Shown piece after piece: positions 1 through 9,312 of a DNA stretch of 64,000 nucleotides. Source of the stretch: Pontibacter beigongshangensis (GTDB lineage Bacteria; Bacteroidota; Bacteroidia; Cytophagales; Hymenobacteraceae); assembly GCF_014332515.1 (NCBI RefSeq), contig NZ_VFSD01000007.1, positions 124,001-188,000 on the forward strand. Reading direction: 5' to 3'. Under the pieces are notes generated by a model. That model saw only the letters and a program-made list of their open reading frames with translations. It was not told the DNA's origin and did no database searches. Made by a program: the position numbers and the translations under genes. Each line of letters begins with the position of its first letter. Position 1 is the stretch's first letter.

Positions 1-141
1 TCTGATAAAAAGCACGCCTGGTTCGGTAAATACAAAGGCAGAATAAACAACTACCTGTCTGCTGCCGGCTACGACCTGAACAAGGCGAGCAAGGACTGGG
101 CCGAGCGAGTAAAAGCTGAGCAGGCTGCCAAAGCTGAGTAA
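1..141 (+). CDS. C-terminal fragment of an unidentified protein
   Basis: The frame is open from the first base and stops with TAA at 139-141, giving 46 residues. It reads as a charged, probably helical C-terminus containing WFGKYKGRINNYL and ending in an Ala/Glu/Lys-rich tail. There is no recognisable domain in what is left, so no function is offered. Codon use matches the neighbouring genes. A copy of the intergenic repeat begins 12 bp after the stop, as is common for genes in this window. Confidence 0.6.
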   Translation, partial: SDKKHAWFGKYKGRINNYLSAAGYDLNKASKDWAERVKAEQAAKAE

Positions 142-152
142 GGGCAGTTCGG

Positions 153-184
153 GCTCCAGAGGGCGCTTTTGATTCGAATAATTT
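153..184 (+). repeat. 31-bp intergenic repeat, copy 1
   Basis: Hairpin part GCTCCAGAGGGCGC, then TTTTGATTCGAATAATT. Begins 12 bp after the stop of the partial first gene, in the same sense. See the findings for the family consensus. Confidence 0.8.
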
Positions 185-380
185 GGTTACGGGGGAATTA
201 GATGTTCTAAGCTGCTGCAAGGGTGGCGCCTCTTGGAAATGGAGGGAGAGCTCCAGCGAAAATCAAGCGGCTCAAAATCGGGGATATCTTTGCTTGCCAC
301 CTGAGCGCGCAAAAGAAGATTCGTCAGGCTGTGAAGCTGGCAACGTTATTTGCCTTGTTTGGTGCCGCTGCCGCACAGGT

Positions 381-413
381 AGATTATTCTAATGGAAAAG
401 GCCCTCCGGAGAT
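381..413 (-). repeat. 31-bp intergenic repeat, copy 2 (inverted relative to copy 1)
   Basis: On the minus strand it reads CTCCGGAGGGCC, then TTTTCCATTAGAATAATC. It is preceded on that strand by CAGCAGCGGCAT, matching the GCAGCAG lead seen in other copies. Confidence 0.75.
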
Positions 414-625
414 GCCGCTGCTGGTAGTCAGCCAGGGGTATGTGTGGCAACTCCCGAAAGGCGGGGCAAGTAGAAAGCAGGAGGGGTGAAAGTAGCATTA
501 TTTTGATACGGTCTTGCGCCGGCACAGTGACTTTGTCAGCCGATATCTTGTACAGGAAGCTGAAATAAAGAGTCGTAATTGCCTGAATGCTAGCTATCTA
601 ACAAATGATTGTTAATATAATTTTG

Positions 626-633
626 TATATTTG
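626..633 (+). promoter_or_regulatory. Bacteroidota -7 promoter box TATATTTG
   Basis: Matches TAnnTTTG in an AT-rich stretch 252 bp before the first pectate lyase. No convincing -33 TTTG was found at the usual spacing, so this is a half-supported promoter. Confidence 0.4.
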
Positions 634-758
634 AAAATCATATTTATATTTAAATAAATAATCGTGTTTGGCTTTGCAGATGACTTCAGGGTAGCCGGCG
701 CAGCACCGGGCAATTAAAACAGAGTGCGGCGCGTAGGGGCCGTCTGCTGCTTTCAGCA

Positions 759-770
759 ACGAACGTAAGT
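759..770. promoter_or_regulatory. Palindromic box ACnAACGTTnGT (one mismatch)
   Basis: Reads ACGAACGTAAGT, one mismatch from the palindrome found without mismatch at 37331 and 47835. The central CG between AA and TT resembles operators of LacI-family regulators. It lies 114 bp before the lyase start and about 126 bp after the promoter box. Confidence 0.35.
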
Positions 771-884
771 GCAGGTTCTGTTTAGCCTTACAGGTTTTTT
801 TATCACAGCATGCCTGTGGCAGGGTTTCAGGCCAGCTAATCAGGGTAATATTATAAATTAAGAAAAAGATTAATAATTCATATT

Positions 885-2558
885 ATGAAGAAATACTTTA
901 TACCACTTCTTACGCTGGCCGCTATGCTGGGCATGAACCAGACGGCTCTGGCGCAGTACCCTAAAGTGCCGAAGGATGTGCAGGAGGCGAGCAACAAGCT
1001 GATGGAAGATGCAAGACGCCGGTCTGACGAAGCCTGGGAGAAAGCACTGCCGATAATCGAAAAGGAAGCAAGAGAAGGAAAGCCCTATATTCCGTGGGCA
1101 GCAAGGCCAACTGATTTGCCTCAGGCCGAAATCCCTGCTTTCCCGGGAGCTGAGGGTGGTGGCATGTACTCGTTTGGCGGTCGTGGCGGCAAGGTGTTTG
1201 TGGTGACCAACCTCAACGACAGCGGTCCCGGCAGTTTGCGCGATGCCTGTGAGCAGGGTGGTGCCCGTATCATCGTTTTCAACGTGGCTGGTATCATTAA
1301 ACTGAAAAGCCCCCTTATTATACGGGCTCCTTATGTAACGATAGCTGGCCAAACCGCTCCTGGTGACGGGGTGTGCGTGGCCGGTGAAACAGTTTGGATA
1401 GACACGCACGATGTGGTGATCCGGCACATGCGCTTCAGAAGAGGCGAGACCAACGTAGGCCGCCGCGACGATGCCATTGGCGGGAACGCAGTAGGCAACA
1501 TTATCATGGACCACATTTCTGCCAGCTGGGGCCTCGACGAAAACATGTCGCTCTACCGGCATATGTTCGATCCGGGAGATGGGTCGAAGCAGCTGAAGCT
1601 TCCAACCGTGAACATTACCATCCAGAACAGTATTTTCTCTGAGGCGCTGGATACCTGGAACCATGCGTTTGGCAGCACCCTGGGCGGTGAGAACTGCAGC
1701 TTTATGCGCAACATGTGGGCCAATAACGCCGGCCGGAACCCTTCTATCGGCTGGAACGGTATTTTCAACTTTACCAACAACGTCGTGTTTAACTGGGTGC
1801 ACCGCTCTGTAGACGGTGGCGACTACACAGCCCTCTTCAACATCATCAACAACTATTACAAGCCAGGACCCGCCACGCCAACAGATGCACCTGTGGGCCA
1901 CAGGTTCCTGAAGCCTGAGTCTGGCCGAAGCAAGCTGGATTACAAAGTGTTTGGCAGAGCGTATGTTGATGGAAACATCCTGGAAGGCAACGAGCGCATT
2001 ACCAAAGACAACTGGGACGGTGGCGTGCAGGTAGAGGACCTGCCGAACACAGGCAAGTATCGCGATAATATACGTGCTACAAAACCTTTCCCTATGCCAA
2101 CCATGGCCATTATGCCTGCCCAGGAAGCTTACAAATACGTGCTGGCCAATGCTGGTGCCACCTTGCCTAAGCGCGACGCGGTAGACGCCCGTGTGGTGGA
2201 GCAGGTAAGAACAGGTAAAATTAACCCGAAGAAAAACGTGAAGCTGCCTGAGTCGGACTTCCAGCACCGTCGTTTGCCAAAAGATTCTTATAAGCTTGGT
2301 ATTATCACAGACATCAGCCAGGTGGGTGGTTACCCGGAGTACAAAGGCAAGCCTTACAAAGACGCTGACAACGACGGTATGCCGGATGATTGGGAGAAAA
2401 AATACGGCCTGAATCCAAAAGATCCTTCTGATGCCAACGGCGACCTGAACGGGGACGGCTATACCAACATCGAGAAGTTCATCAACGGCATCGACCCGAC
2501 TAAAAAAGTAGACTGGTCAGACCTTAAAAATAACAAAGACACACTGGCGAGCAAATAA
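885..2558 (+). CDS. Secreted PL1-type pectate lyase with C-terminal calcium-binding repeat
   Basis: Predicted to cleave pectate or homogalacturonan by beta-elimination outside the cytoplasm. Residues 1-23 are a signal peptide ending ALAQ. A charged helical stretch follows (about 27-70), then the parallel beta-helix lyase domain with FPGAEGGG (86-93), GGRGGKVFVVTNL, TIAGQTAPGDG (152-162) and SASWGLDEN (212-220). The last 65 residues carry Asp/Asn-rich EF-hand or thrombospondin type-3 style motifs (DADNDGMPDDWE and DLNGDGYTN). There is no T9SS tail, unlike the lyases at 44 and 53 kb. The ATG at 885 is followed directly by a good signal peptide. A paralogue of identical length follows at 2786, so the pair looks like a tandem duplication. 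Substrate preference within pectin cannot be read from the sequence. Confidence 0.88.
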   Translation: MKKYFIPLLTLAAMLGMNQTALAQYPKVPKDVQEASNKLMEDARRRSDEAWEKALPIIEKEAREGKPYIPWAARPTDLPQAEIPAFPGAEGGGMYSFGGRGGKVFVVTNLNDSGPGSLRDACEQGGARIIVFNVAGIIKLKSPLIIRAPYVTIAGQTAPGDGVCVAGETVWIDTHDVVIRHMRFRRGETNVGRRDDAIGGNAVGNIIMDHISASWGLDENMSLYRHMFDPGDGSKQLKLPTVNITIQNSIFSEALDTWNHAFGSTLGGENCSFMRNMWANNAGRNPSIGWNGIFNFTNNVVFNWVHRSVDGGDYTALFNIINNYYKPGPATPTDAPVGHRFLKPESGRSKLDYKVFGRAYVDGNILEGNERITKDNWDGGVQVEDLPNTGKYRDNIRATKPFPMPTMAIMPAQEAYKYVLANAGATLPKRDAVDARVVEQVRTGKINPKKNVKLPESDFQHRRLPKDSYKLGIITDISQVGGYPEYKGKPYKDADNDGMPDDWEKKYGLNPKDPSDANGDLNGDGYTNIEKFINGIDPTKKVDWSDLKNNKDTLASK

Positions 2559-2630
2559 TTGCCGGCCATGTTCTTGGCAAAGACTTATGCTACTGAAAGA
2601 ACAACAGTTTATGGTGCTGTTTTAAAATTT

Positions 2631-2665
2631 GAAGATACTGGCTGTTGCTGACAGCCAGTATCTTC
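2631..2665. terminator. 14-bp perfect hairpin between the lyase paralogues
   Basis: Arms GAAGATACTGGCTG and its reverse complement enclose TTGCTGA. There is no U-tract on the + strand, so it may be an RNA stabiliser or partial terminator that sets the ratio of the two lyases. Confidence 0.5.
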
Positions 2666-2785
2666 ATGCCATTTTAGGCGGTGTTTCTGATACATTTCAG
2701 CGCCAATCATAGAGCTGCCGGGGTTCGGTTACGGCCAAACAGCAGTAGCAGCAAAAGAAGACCTTATAACCAGAAAATATCAAAC

Positions 2786-4459
2786 ATGAAAAAGTACTTC
2801 ATTCCTGTTTTTACACTTGTCTCCATGTTTGCCCTCACGCACACTGCTTCTGCCCAATACCCTACCATCCCAAAAGAGGTGCAGGCCAAGGCAGATGCAG
2901 CACTGGAGGAGTCCAAACGCCGCTCCGATGAGGCCTGGGCGCGGGCATTGCCTATTATAGACAAGGAGGCGCGTGAAGGGAAGCCTTATATTCCGTGGGC
3001 TGCGGTGCCATCTGACCTGCCGCAGGCTGATATCCCGGCTTTCCCGGGAGCTGAGGGGGGCGGTATGTACTCCTTCGGCGGGCGTGGCGGCAAGGTATAT
3101 GTGGTGACCAACCTCAACGACAGCGGCCCCGGCAGCTTCCGCGATGCCTGTGAGCAGGGCGGCGCAAGGATTGTAGTTTTTAACGTGGCCGGTATCATCC
3201 GCCTCAAAAGCCCGGTTATTGTAAGAGCGCCTTATATCACCATTGCCGGCCAGACAGCTCCGGGCGATGGCGTCTGCATTGCAGGAGAGTCTGTCTGGAT
3301 AGACACGCACGATGTGGTGATCCGGCACATGCGTTTCAGAAGAGGCGAGACAGATGTGGCCCGCCGCGACGATGCCCTGGGAGGCAACCCGATCGGCAAC
3401 CTGATCGTGGACCACGTTTCTGCCAGTTGGGGGCTTGATGAGAACATTTCCATGTATCGCCACCAGTACGACTCCGGCGACGGGAAGCTGCAAAAGCTGC
3501 CTACGGTAAACGTTACCTTCCAGAACTGCATCTCCTCTGAGTGCCTCGATACCTACAATCACTCGTTTGGCAGTACCGTCGGGGGCCTGAACAGCACCTT
3601 TTCGCGCAACCTGTGGGCCAGCAACATCAGCCGGAACCCATCGGTGGGGATGTATGGCAGCTTCAACTTTGTGAACAACGTGCTCTTTAACTGGTGGAAC
3701 CGCTCTGTAGACGGAGGCGATCATCGGTCGCAGTTCAACATGATCAATAACTACTACAAGCCAGGGCCAATCACACCTAAAGATGAGCCGATGGCTTACC
3801 GGATCCTGAAACCCGAGTCGAACCGTTCGCTTAAAGGAAAGCAGGAGTACGGCCGCGCCTATGTAGATGGGAACTTTATTGAAGGAAACGAAAAGGTGAC
3901 CAACAACAACTGGGAAGGTGGCGTGCAGGTGCAGGACAAGGCCGGAACAGGCGATTACACCGACTATATCCGCACCAAAAAGCCATTTGCCATGCCACCG
4001 GTTACCATCATGCCGGCGCAGGAAGCCTACCAGTATGTGCTGGCCAATGCCGGTGCCACGCTTCCTAAACGCGATGCCGTGGATGAGCGCATCATAGAGC
4101 AGGTAAAAACAGGCAAGATCAAGTACAAGAAGAATGGAAAGACAGGTGTCGGCAGCGAATATATAAAGCGCCGCCTGCCAGAAGACTCCTATAAACTGGG
4201 CATCATTACCCACATCAGCCAGGTAGGCGGGTATCCGGAGTACAAAGGCAAACCTTACAAAGATTCCGACAACGACGGCATGCCGGATGACTGGGAGAAA
4301 AAATACGGTCTGAACCCCAATGATCCCTCTGATGCCAACGGCGACCTGAACGGCGACGGTTATACCAACATCGAGAAGTTCATCAACGGCATCGACCCGA
4401 AGAAGAAAATAGACTGGACAGACCTGAAAAATAACAAGGATACGCTTGCCAGAAAATAA
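2786..4459 (+). CDS. Secreted PL1-type pectate lyase, tandem paralogue
   Basis: Same architecture and length (557 aa) as the gene at 885: signal peptide ending SAQ, charged helical spacer, PL1 beta-helix with FPGAEGGGMYSFGGRGGK, TIAGQTAPGDG and SASWGLDEN, then the calcium-binding repeat DSDNDGMPDDWE. The start was placed at ATG 2786 because it aligns residue for residue with the first paralogue and gives a clean signal peptide. The open frame extends upstream to 2681, but that extension is not protein-like. The two copies differ most in the middle (residues about 225-400), around the expected substrate groove, suggesting diverging specificity. This last point is inference from eye alignment. 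Confidence 0.88.
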   Translation: MKKYFIPVFTLVSMFALTHTASAQYPTIPKEVQAKADAALEESKRRSDEAWARALPIIDKEAREGKPYIPWAAVPSDLPQADIPAFPGAEGGGMYSFGGRGGKVYVVTNLNDSGPGSFRDACEQGGARIVVFNVAGIIRLKSPVIVRAPYITIAGQTAPGDGVCIAGESVWIDTHDVVIRHMRFRRGETDVARRDDALGGNPIGNLIVDHVSASWGLDENISMYRHQYDSGDGKLQKLPTVNVTFQNCISSECLDTYNHSFGSTVGGLNSTFSRNLWASNISRNPSVGMYGSFNFVNNVLFNWWNRSVDGGDHRSQFNMINNYYKPGPITPKDEPMAYRILKPESNRSLKGKQEYGRAYVDGNFIEGNEKVTNNNWEGGVQVQDKAGTGDYTDYIRTKKPFAMPPVTIMPAQEAYQYVLANAGATLPKRDAVDERIIEQVKTGKIKYKKNGKTGVGSEYIKRRLPEDSYKLGIITHISQVGGYPEYKGKPYKDSDNDGMPDDWEKKYGLNPNDPSDANGDLNGDGYTNIEKFINGIDPKKKIDWTDLKNNKDTLARK

Positions 4460-4485
4460 GAACTGCACGTTTCGGCAATAAGCTT

Positions 4486-4520
4486 TGCCCCGCCTCAAAA
4501 CACAAAATAAGGGCGGGGCA
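4486..4520 (+). terminator. GC-rich hairpin after the second lyase
   Basis: Arms TGCCCCGCC and GGCGGGGCA enclose a 17-nt A-rich loop, 27 bp after the stop. There is no T-run, so it is only a possible terminator. Confidence 0.4.
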
Positions 4521-4578
4521 GCGCTATGAAAAAGAGGCAAGTAGGGTGCTGTAACAGCCAAAATTTGATAACGAAGCT

Positions 4579-7500
4579 TTGAGAAAGATCACTCCTGTGA
4601 ATAGTATAATTAAGCTGAAACAAATCGTTTGCATGGTTCTCTGGCTCCTGGCTGGCAGTATGGCCATGGGGAACACCGCCTGGGCGCAGACCAAAAAGGC
4701 ACCTCCTGTGCCACCTGTTGCGATCGGGAAAGATGGAAGGCTCGCCTATGCCCCCGATTCGCTTGGCAACAGGGTGCCTGATTTCTCCTACAGCGGTTAC
4801 ATGGCCGGTGAGCAGGCCATTCCGGATGCCCCTGTTAAAGTGGTGGTGCCGGTGCAGCAAGGCGATGCTACGCGCCGGATTCAGGCAGCGCTCGATCATG
4901 TGGCTACTTTGCCAGCCGACCCGCAGGGTATTCGTGGGGCGGTACTGCTGGAGAAAGGCACCTACGAAGTTTTGGGCAGCCTGCGCATAACAGCCTCGGG
5001 TGTCGTGCTTCGCGGAAGTGGCGAGGAGGAGGGCGGAACTGTACTGCTGGGAAGCGGCCTGACGCGCGAAACACTGGTTACAGTGGCAGGTAAGTATGAT
5101 AGGCAGTTAAAACCTGCCGTTAAAATTACCGATAATTATGTGCCTGTAAACGCTACCAAAGTGCGGGTGGCAGCAGCAGGTACCTTTAAACCAGGCGATA
5201 AGGTGCTGGTGCACCGGCCGAGTACCAAAGAGTGGATACAGAAGCTGCAGATGGAGGAGTTCGGCGGCGAAACCGGCTATATCGGCTGGAAGCCCGGCGA
5301 ACGCGATATATACTGGGACCGTACCGTTGTAGCTGTGGAAGGTAGTACTGTGACACTGGATGCGCCCATTACCACGGCTTTAGATGCTACTTACGGTGGC
5401 GGCAACCTGATAGCTTATACCTGGCCTGGGCGTATTTCACAGGTAGGCGTGGAGAATATGAGGCTGCAATCTACTTATGATAAGAGCAACCCTAAAGACG
5501 AGGCGCACCGCTGGATGGCCATCACGATGGAAAACGTGCAGGATGCCTGGGTCCGTCAGATCATCTTTAAGCATTTTGCAGGTTCTGCCGTGGCTGCTTT
5601 CGAGACGGCAAAGCGGGTAACCGTGGAAGATTGCAAATCGCTGGCGCCTGTCTCCGAAATCGGGGGGCAGCGGCGCTATACCTTTTACACCACAGGCCAG
5701 CAAACACTCTTTCAGCGTTTGTATGCCGAAGACGGTTATCATGACTTTGCCGTGGGCTTTATGGCTGCCGGCCCAAACGCCTTTGTACAGTGCGTTTCGT
5801 ATTTGCCGCACAGCTTTAGCGGCGCCATCGATAGCTGGGCATCGGGCGTGCTGTTTGATATTGTGGACGTAGACGGGCAGGCACTGAGCTTTAAGAACAG
5901 GTATCAGGATGCACAGGGCGCAGGCTGGGCCGCAGCCAACAGCGTGTTCTGGCAATCTACTGCCGCCCGCATCGATAATTACGCTCCGCCTACCGCCACG
6001 AACTGGGCCTTCGGAGCCTGGTCACAGTTCGGGGGCGATGGCTACTGGGGCAGCGTGAACAGCCACGTGAAACCCCGCAGCCTGTATTATGCGCAGCTCA
6101 GCGACAGGCTCGGAGAACAGGTGATGGCCCGTGCGCATTTGCTTCCCATGGAAACAAATGCCACCAGCAGCCCCACCGTGGAGCAGGCCATGGAACTGAC
6201 CAGGCAAGCAGTTGAACCAGCTCCCCAACTGAAAGACTGGATTGAGAAAGCCTCGGAGCGTGTGCCCATTCCGGTACAGACTTCAAAAGTTAAGACAATC
6301 GACCAGATTGGCATTAAAAACACTACACCCGCAAAGCTGGCTGCTCCGATGCAGGTACGCAACGGTTGGCTGGTGCGGGGCAATGCCATCGTAACCGGCA
6401 AGCGGCAGGATGTGCCGTGGTGGCGGGGAGATATACGCTATTACGAGCAGCCAAAGGCCAAGCCGGCTGTTACACGCTATGTGGCAGGCCGCACCGGCCC
6501 GGGGCTGACAGACAACCTGGAGGAAGTAACTGACAGCATGGCGCAGCGTGGGGTGGTGGCGCTGGAGCACAACTACGGCCTGTGGTACGAGCGCCGCCGC
6601 GACGACCATGAGCGTGTAAGGAGAATGGACGGGGAGGTTTGGGCTCCATTTTATGAGCAGCCTTTTGCCAGGAGCGGCGAAGGAACAGCCTGGGACGGCC
6701 TGAGCAAATATGACCTCACCAAATTCAACCACTGGTACTGGAGCCGTTTGAAGCAGTTCGCAGACCTGGCTGACCAAAAGGGGCTGGTGCTGGTGCATCA
6801 GAACTATTTTCAGCACAATATCATCGAAGCGGGGGCGCACTGGTCCGATTCTCCGTGGCGGCCCGCGAACAACATTAACGAAACCGGTTTCCCGGAGCCC
6901 CCTCCTTATGCCGGCGATAAGCGCATATTCATGGCCGAGCAGTTTTACGACACTACCCACCCAATTCGCCGGGAGCTGCACAGAACGTATATCCGCAAGT
7001 GCCTTGATAATTTTGCCGACAATACCGGCGTGATCCAACTGGTCAGTGCCGAGTATACCGGCCCCCTGCACTTTGTGGAGTTCTGGATAGACACTATACT
7101 GGAGTGGGAGAAGGAAACTGGCAAAAATGCCCTGGTTGGTCTGAGCACCACCAAAGACGTGCAGGACGCTATTCTGGGGGACCCGGCCAGAGCGGCGGCC
7201 ATCGACCTGATTGATATACGATACTGGGGCTACCGTGAGGATGGCAGTGTGTATGCCCCCCAAGGCGGCGTAAACCTGGCACCACGCCAGCACGCACGGA
7301 AAATGAAGGTGGGCAAGAGATCGGCAGAGCAGGTATACAGGGCAGTGCGGGAGTACAGGCAGAAGCACCTGGATAAGGCCGTGATTTACTCGGAAGGCAA
7401 TTACGATGCCCACAGCTGGGCGGTATTTATGGCTGGTGGTTCCTTAGCCGCTATCCCGCCTACTACACCAGCTCAGTTTCTGGCCGATGCAGCCACCATG

Positions 7501-7755
7501 CTGCCCGTTGATATTCCGGGCAGCACCGAAACGCAATTTACCCTGGGCAAGAGTGGCAAAGGTTACATCATTTACAGCGATTCAGGCAAGCAGCTGAAAC
7601 TGGATTTGTCGAAAGATTCCGGCACTTACAAAATGCGCTGGCTCGACCCGAAAACCGGCAAACTCCTGAAGAAGGAAGAGCGGCTCAAAGGCGGAAAGCT
7701 ACTGAACCTGTCGGGCCCGAATTCCGGTCCGGCTGTGCTGTGGGTAACAAAATAG
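4579..7755 (+). CDS. Large secreted beta-helix plus barrel protein (DUF6298-like)
   Basis: This 1058-residue protein begins at a TTG (4579), chosen because it supplies the basic n-region before the hydrophobic stretch and AWAQ cleavage site. The ATG at 4633 would give a signal peptide with no positive charge. Residues about 70-550 look like a pectate-lyase-type right-handed beta-helix (IQAALDH, GAVLLEKGTYEV, VLRGSG). Residues about 600-960 resemble a TIM-barrel glycoside hydrolase with conserved acidic and aromatic patches (HNYGLWYERRRDDHE, YWGYREDGSVYAPQGG). A short beta-sandwich tail ends in GPAVLWVTK. From memory it resembles proteins annotated DUF6298 in pectin loci. No enzymatic activity is known to me. 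It lies 42 bp upstream of the GH140 gene, so co-transcription is likely. Confidence 0.7.
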   Translation: MRKITPVNSIIKLKQIVCMVLWLLAGSMAMGNTAWAQTKKAPPVPPVAIGKDGRLAYAPDSLGNRVPDFSYSGYMAGEQAIPDAPVKVVVPVQQGDATRRIQAALDHVATLPADPQGIRGAVLLEKGTYEVLGSLRITASGVVLRGSGEEEGGTVLLGSGLTRETLVTVAGKYDRQLKPAVKITDNYVPVNATKVRVAAAGTFKPGDKVLVHRPSTKEWIQKLQMEEFGGETGYIGWKPGERDIYWDRTVVAVEGSTVTLDAPITTALDATYGGGNLIAYTWPGRISQVGVENMRLQSTYDKSNPKDEAHRWMAITMENVQDAWVRQIIFKHFAGSAVAAFETAKRVTVEDCKSLAPVSEIGGQRRYTFYTTGQQTLFQRLYAEDGYHDFAVGFMAAGPNAFVQCVSYLPHSFSGAIDSWASGVLFDIVDVDGQALSFKNRYQDAQGAGWAAANSVFWQSTAARIDNYAPPTATNWAFGAWSQFGGDGYWGSVNSHVKPRSLYYAQLSDRLGEQVMARAHLLPMETNATSSPTVEQAMELTRQAVEPAPQLKDWIEKASERVPIPVQTSKVKTIDQIGIKNTTPAKLAAPMQVRNGWLVRGNAIVTGKRQDVPWWRGDIRYYEQPKAKPAVTRYVAGRTGPGLTDNLEEVTDSMAQRGVVALEHNYGLWYERRRDDHERVRRMDGEVWAPFYEQPFARSGEGTAWDGLSKYDLTKFNHWYWSRLKQFADLADQKGLVLVHQNYFQHNIIEAGAHWSDSPWRPANNINETGFPEPPPYAGDKRIFMAEQFYDTTHPIRRELHRTYIRKCLDNFADNTGVIQLVSAEYTGPLHFVEFWIDTILEWEKETGKNALVGLSTTKDVQDAILGDPARAAAIDLIDIRYWGYREDGSVYAPQGGVNLAPRQHARKMKVGKRSAEQVYRAVREYRQKHLDKAVIYSEGNYDAHSWAVFMAGGSLAAIPPTTPAQFLADAATMLPVDIPGSTETQFTLGKSGKGYIIYSDSGKQLKLDLSKDSGTYKMRWLDPKTGKLLKKEERLKGGKLLNLSGPNSGPAVLWVTK

Positions 7756-7797
7756 AAAACTGAATTATCATCAACTAAAACAGATAAAAACCCGGAC

Positions 7798-9216
7798 ATG
7801 TTGAAGAACATTTTTTCCTTAGTGCTGCTGACTATCCTAGCTGTAGCCTGTACTTCCCAGGATCAAAAACAAGAATCTACCGCTGAGGAAGGGGGCGTAG
7901 GTAAGCTGAAGATATCGGACGATGGCAGGTATTTTACAAGAGAGAACGGCGATCCATTTTTCTGGCTGGGCGATACCGGCTGGCTATTGTTTTCGAAACT
8001 AGACCGCGACGAGGCAGAGGTATATCTGGAGAACAGGCGTGAAAAAGGCTTTAACGTCATTCAGGTGATGGTATTGCACACGGTAGGAGCTGTGAATGTG
8101 TATGGCGACTCGGCCCTGGTGAAGAAGAATGTGGCCACCCCAAAAGTGACGGAGGGGAACTCCTTTGAGGACTCTCTGCAGTACGACTACTGGGACCACG
8201 TGGACTACATGGTGGACCTGGCCGCTGAGAAAGGACTTTATATGGCCCTGGTGCCGATCTGGGGAACAGATGTGAAGGGCGGGCATGTAAACCAGGCGCA
8301 GGGCGAGGCCTATGCTGCCTGGATAGCTGACCGATACAAAGACAGGCCAAACATTATCTGGCTGAACGGTGGCGACATTAAAGGCTCCGACTCGCTGGAA
8401 GTGTGGCAGCGCATGGGCGCTACACTGCGCGAAAAAGACAAGAACCACCTGATCACGTTCCACCCGCGCGGCAGAACAACCTCCTCATTCTGGTTCCATA
8501 ACGAAGACTGGCTCGATTTCAACATGTTCCAGTCTGGCCATCGCAACTATGCGCAGGATACCAGCGCCGGTGAACTGCATTACGGCGAAGACAACTGGCG
8601 ATTTGTGGTAGAAGACATGAAGAAAACGCCTCCCAAGCCTACCCTGGACGGAGAACCATCTTACGAAATGATTCCGCAGGGGCTGCACAACCCGGAGAAC
8701 CCCTACTGGGGCTCCAGTGATGTGCGTCGGTACGGTTATTGGTCGGTATTTGCTGGCGGAGCCGGTTATACCTACGGGCACAACACCGTGATGCAGATGC
8801 TGCAGCCGACTGACAAGGGCAGCGCCTTTGGCGGCAAGGGCGTTTGGGACGATGCCATCGATCACCCGGGAGCGGGGCAGATGGTACACCTGAAAACGCT
8901 GATGCTGTCGCGACCATATTTTGATCGGGTACCGGACCAGTCACTGGTGGCCAAGCAGCCCGGCGATAAGTACGATTACCAGCTCGCTACCCGTGGCAAG
9001 GATTATGCTTTTATCTACACCTACAACGGCAAGAACATCAGCGTGAACATGGGCAAGATAGAAGGCGACAACGTGAAAGCTTCCTGGTTCAACCCTAAAA
9101 AAGGGACCTTCACCGAACTGGAAGAGACTTTCCCGAACAAAGGCGTGGTGGAGTTTAACCCGCCGGGTGAGCCCCGCAACGGCAACGACTGGGTGCTGGT
9201 GCTGGACGGAAAATAG
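7798..9216 (+). CDS. GH140 apiosidase-like lipoprotein (DUF4038)
   Basis: GH140 enzymes cut at apiose in the side chains of rhamnogalacturonan II. The 472-aa protein has a lipoprotein signal (LAVAC, Cys18), then the DUF4038 barrel beginning with GRYFTRENGDPFFWLGDTGW. Candidate catalytic acids are Asp193 in NGGDIKGSD and Glu286 in LDGEPSYE, at spacing expected for the family. A C-terminal beta-domain (about 385-472, ending WVLVLDGK) matches the putative collagen-binding domain that usually follows DUF4038. It is probably surface- or periplasm-anchored. Most GH140 genes sit in large RG-II loci. No other RG-II-specific family was recognised here, so a related substrate is possible. Confidence 0.8.
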   Translation: MLKNIFSLVLLTILAVACTSQDQKQESTAEEGGVGKLKISDDGRYFTRENGDPFFWLGDTGWLLFSKLDRDEAEVYLENRREKGFNVIQVMVLHTVGAVNVYGDSALVKKNVATPKVTEGNSFEDSLQYDYWDHVDYMVDLAAEKGLYMALVPIWGTDVKGGHVNQAQGEAYAAWIADRYKDRPNIIWLNGGDIKGSDSLEVWQRMGATLREKDKNHLITFHPRGRTTSSFWFHNEDWLDFNMFQSGHRNYAQDTSAGELHYGEDNWRFVVEDMKKTPPKPTLDGEPSYEMIPQGLHNPENPYWGSSDVRRYGYWSVFAGGAGYTYGHNTVMQMLQPTDKGSAFGGKGVWDDAIDHPGAGQMVHLKTLMLSRPYFDRVPDQSLVAKQPGDKYDYQLATRGKDYAFIYTYNGKNISVNMGKIEGDNVKASWFNPKKGTFTELEETFPNKGVVEFNPPGEPRNGNDWVLVLDGK

Positions 9217-9256
9217 GCTTATTTAAGTTAAGAGTTTAAAGTTAAGAGTTAAAACT

Positions 9257-9297
9257 GTAGAGTTACTTGTGTAGCGCCGCTATACCAGTAACTCTAC
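9257..9297. other. Long imperfect hairpin between GH140 and GH43-like genes
   Basis: Outer arms GTAGAGTTACT and AGTAACTCTAC enclose a second stem (GTGTAGCG with CGCTATAC, one wobble), giving a stem of about 19 bp 16 bp before the next ATG. It lacks a T-run. It could hide or expose the next start, or stabilise the upstream 3' end. Confidence 0.45.
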
Positions 9298-9312
9298 AAA
9301 TATCAAACTGAC

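Larger units (their letters stand above)
142..884. other. Intergenic region upstream of the tandem pectate lyases
   Basis: This 743-bp gap holds an inverted pair of the 31-bp repeat (153-184 and 381-413), an AT-rich TAnnTTTG promoter-like box at 626-633, a palindromic box at 759-770 and a T7 run at 795-801. Two short overlapping open frames at 183-489 run through a repeat copy and have no credible protein character. The roughly 250 nt between the promoter box and the start codon imply a long 5' leader. Confidence 0.6.

Noticed and set aside
183..489. Two overlapping small open frames upstream of the first lyase
   Set aside because: They run through a copy of the intergenic repeat, have unprotein-like composition and no homologous pattern.
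870..2267. Long antisense open frame (465 codons) opposite the first pectate lyase; similar ones oppose 2786, 25408, 29255 and others
   Set aside because: They arise from codon bias of the real genes, have no signal peptide or domain pattern, and are fully covered by clear sense genes.
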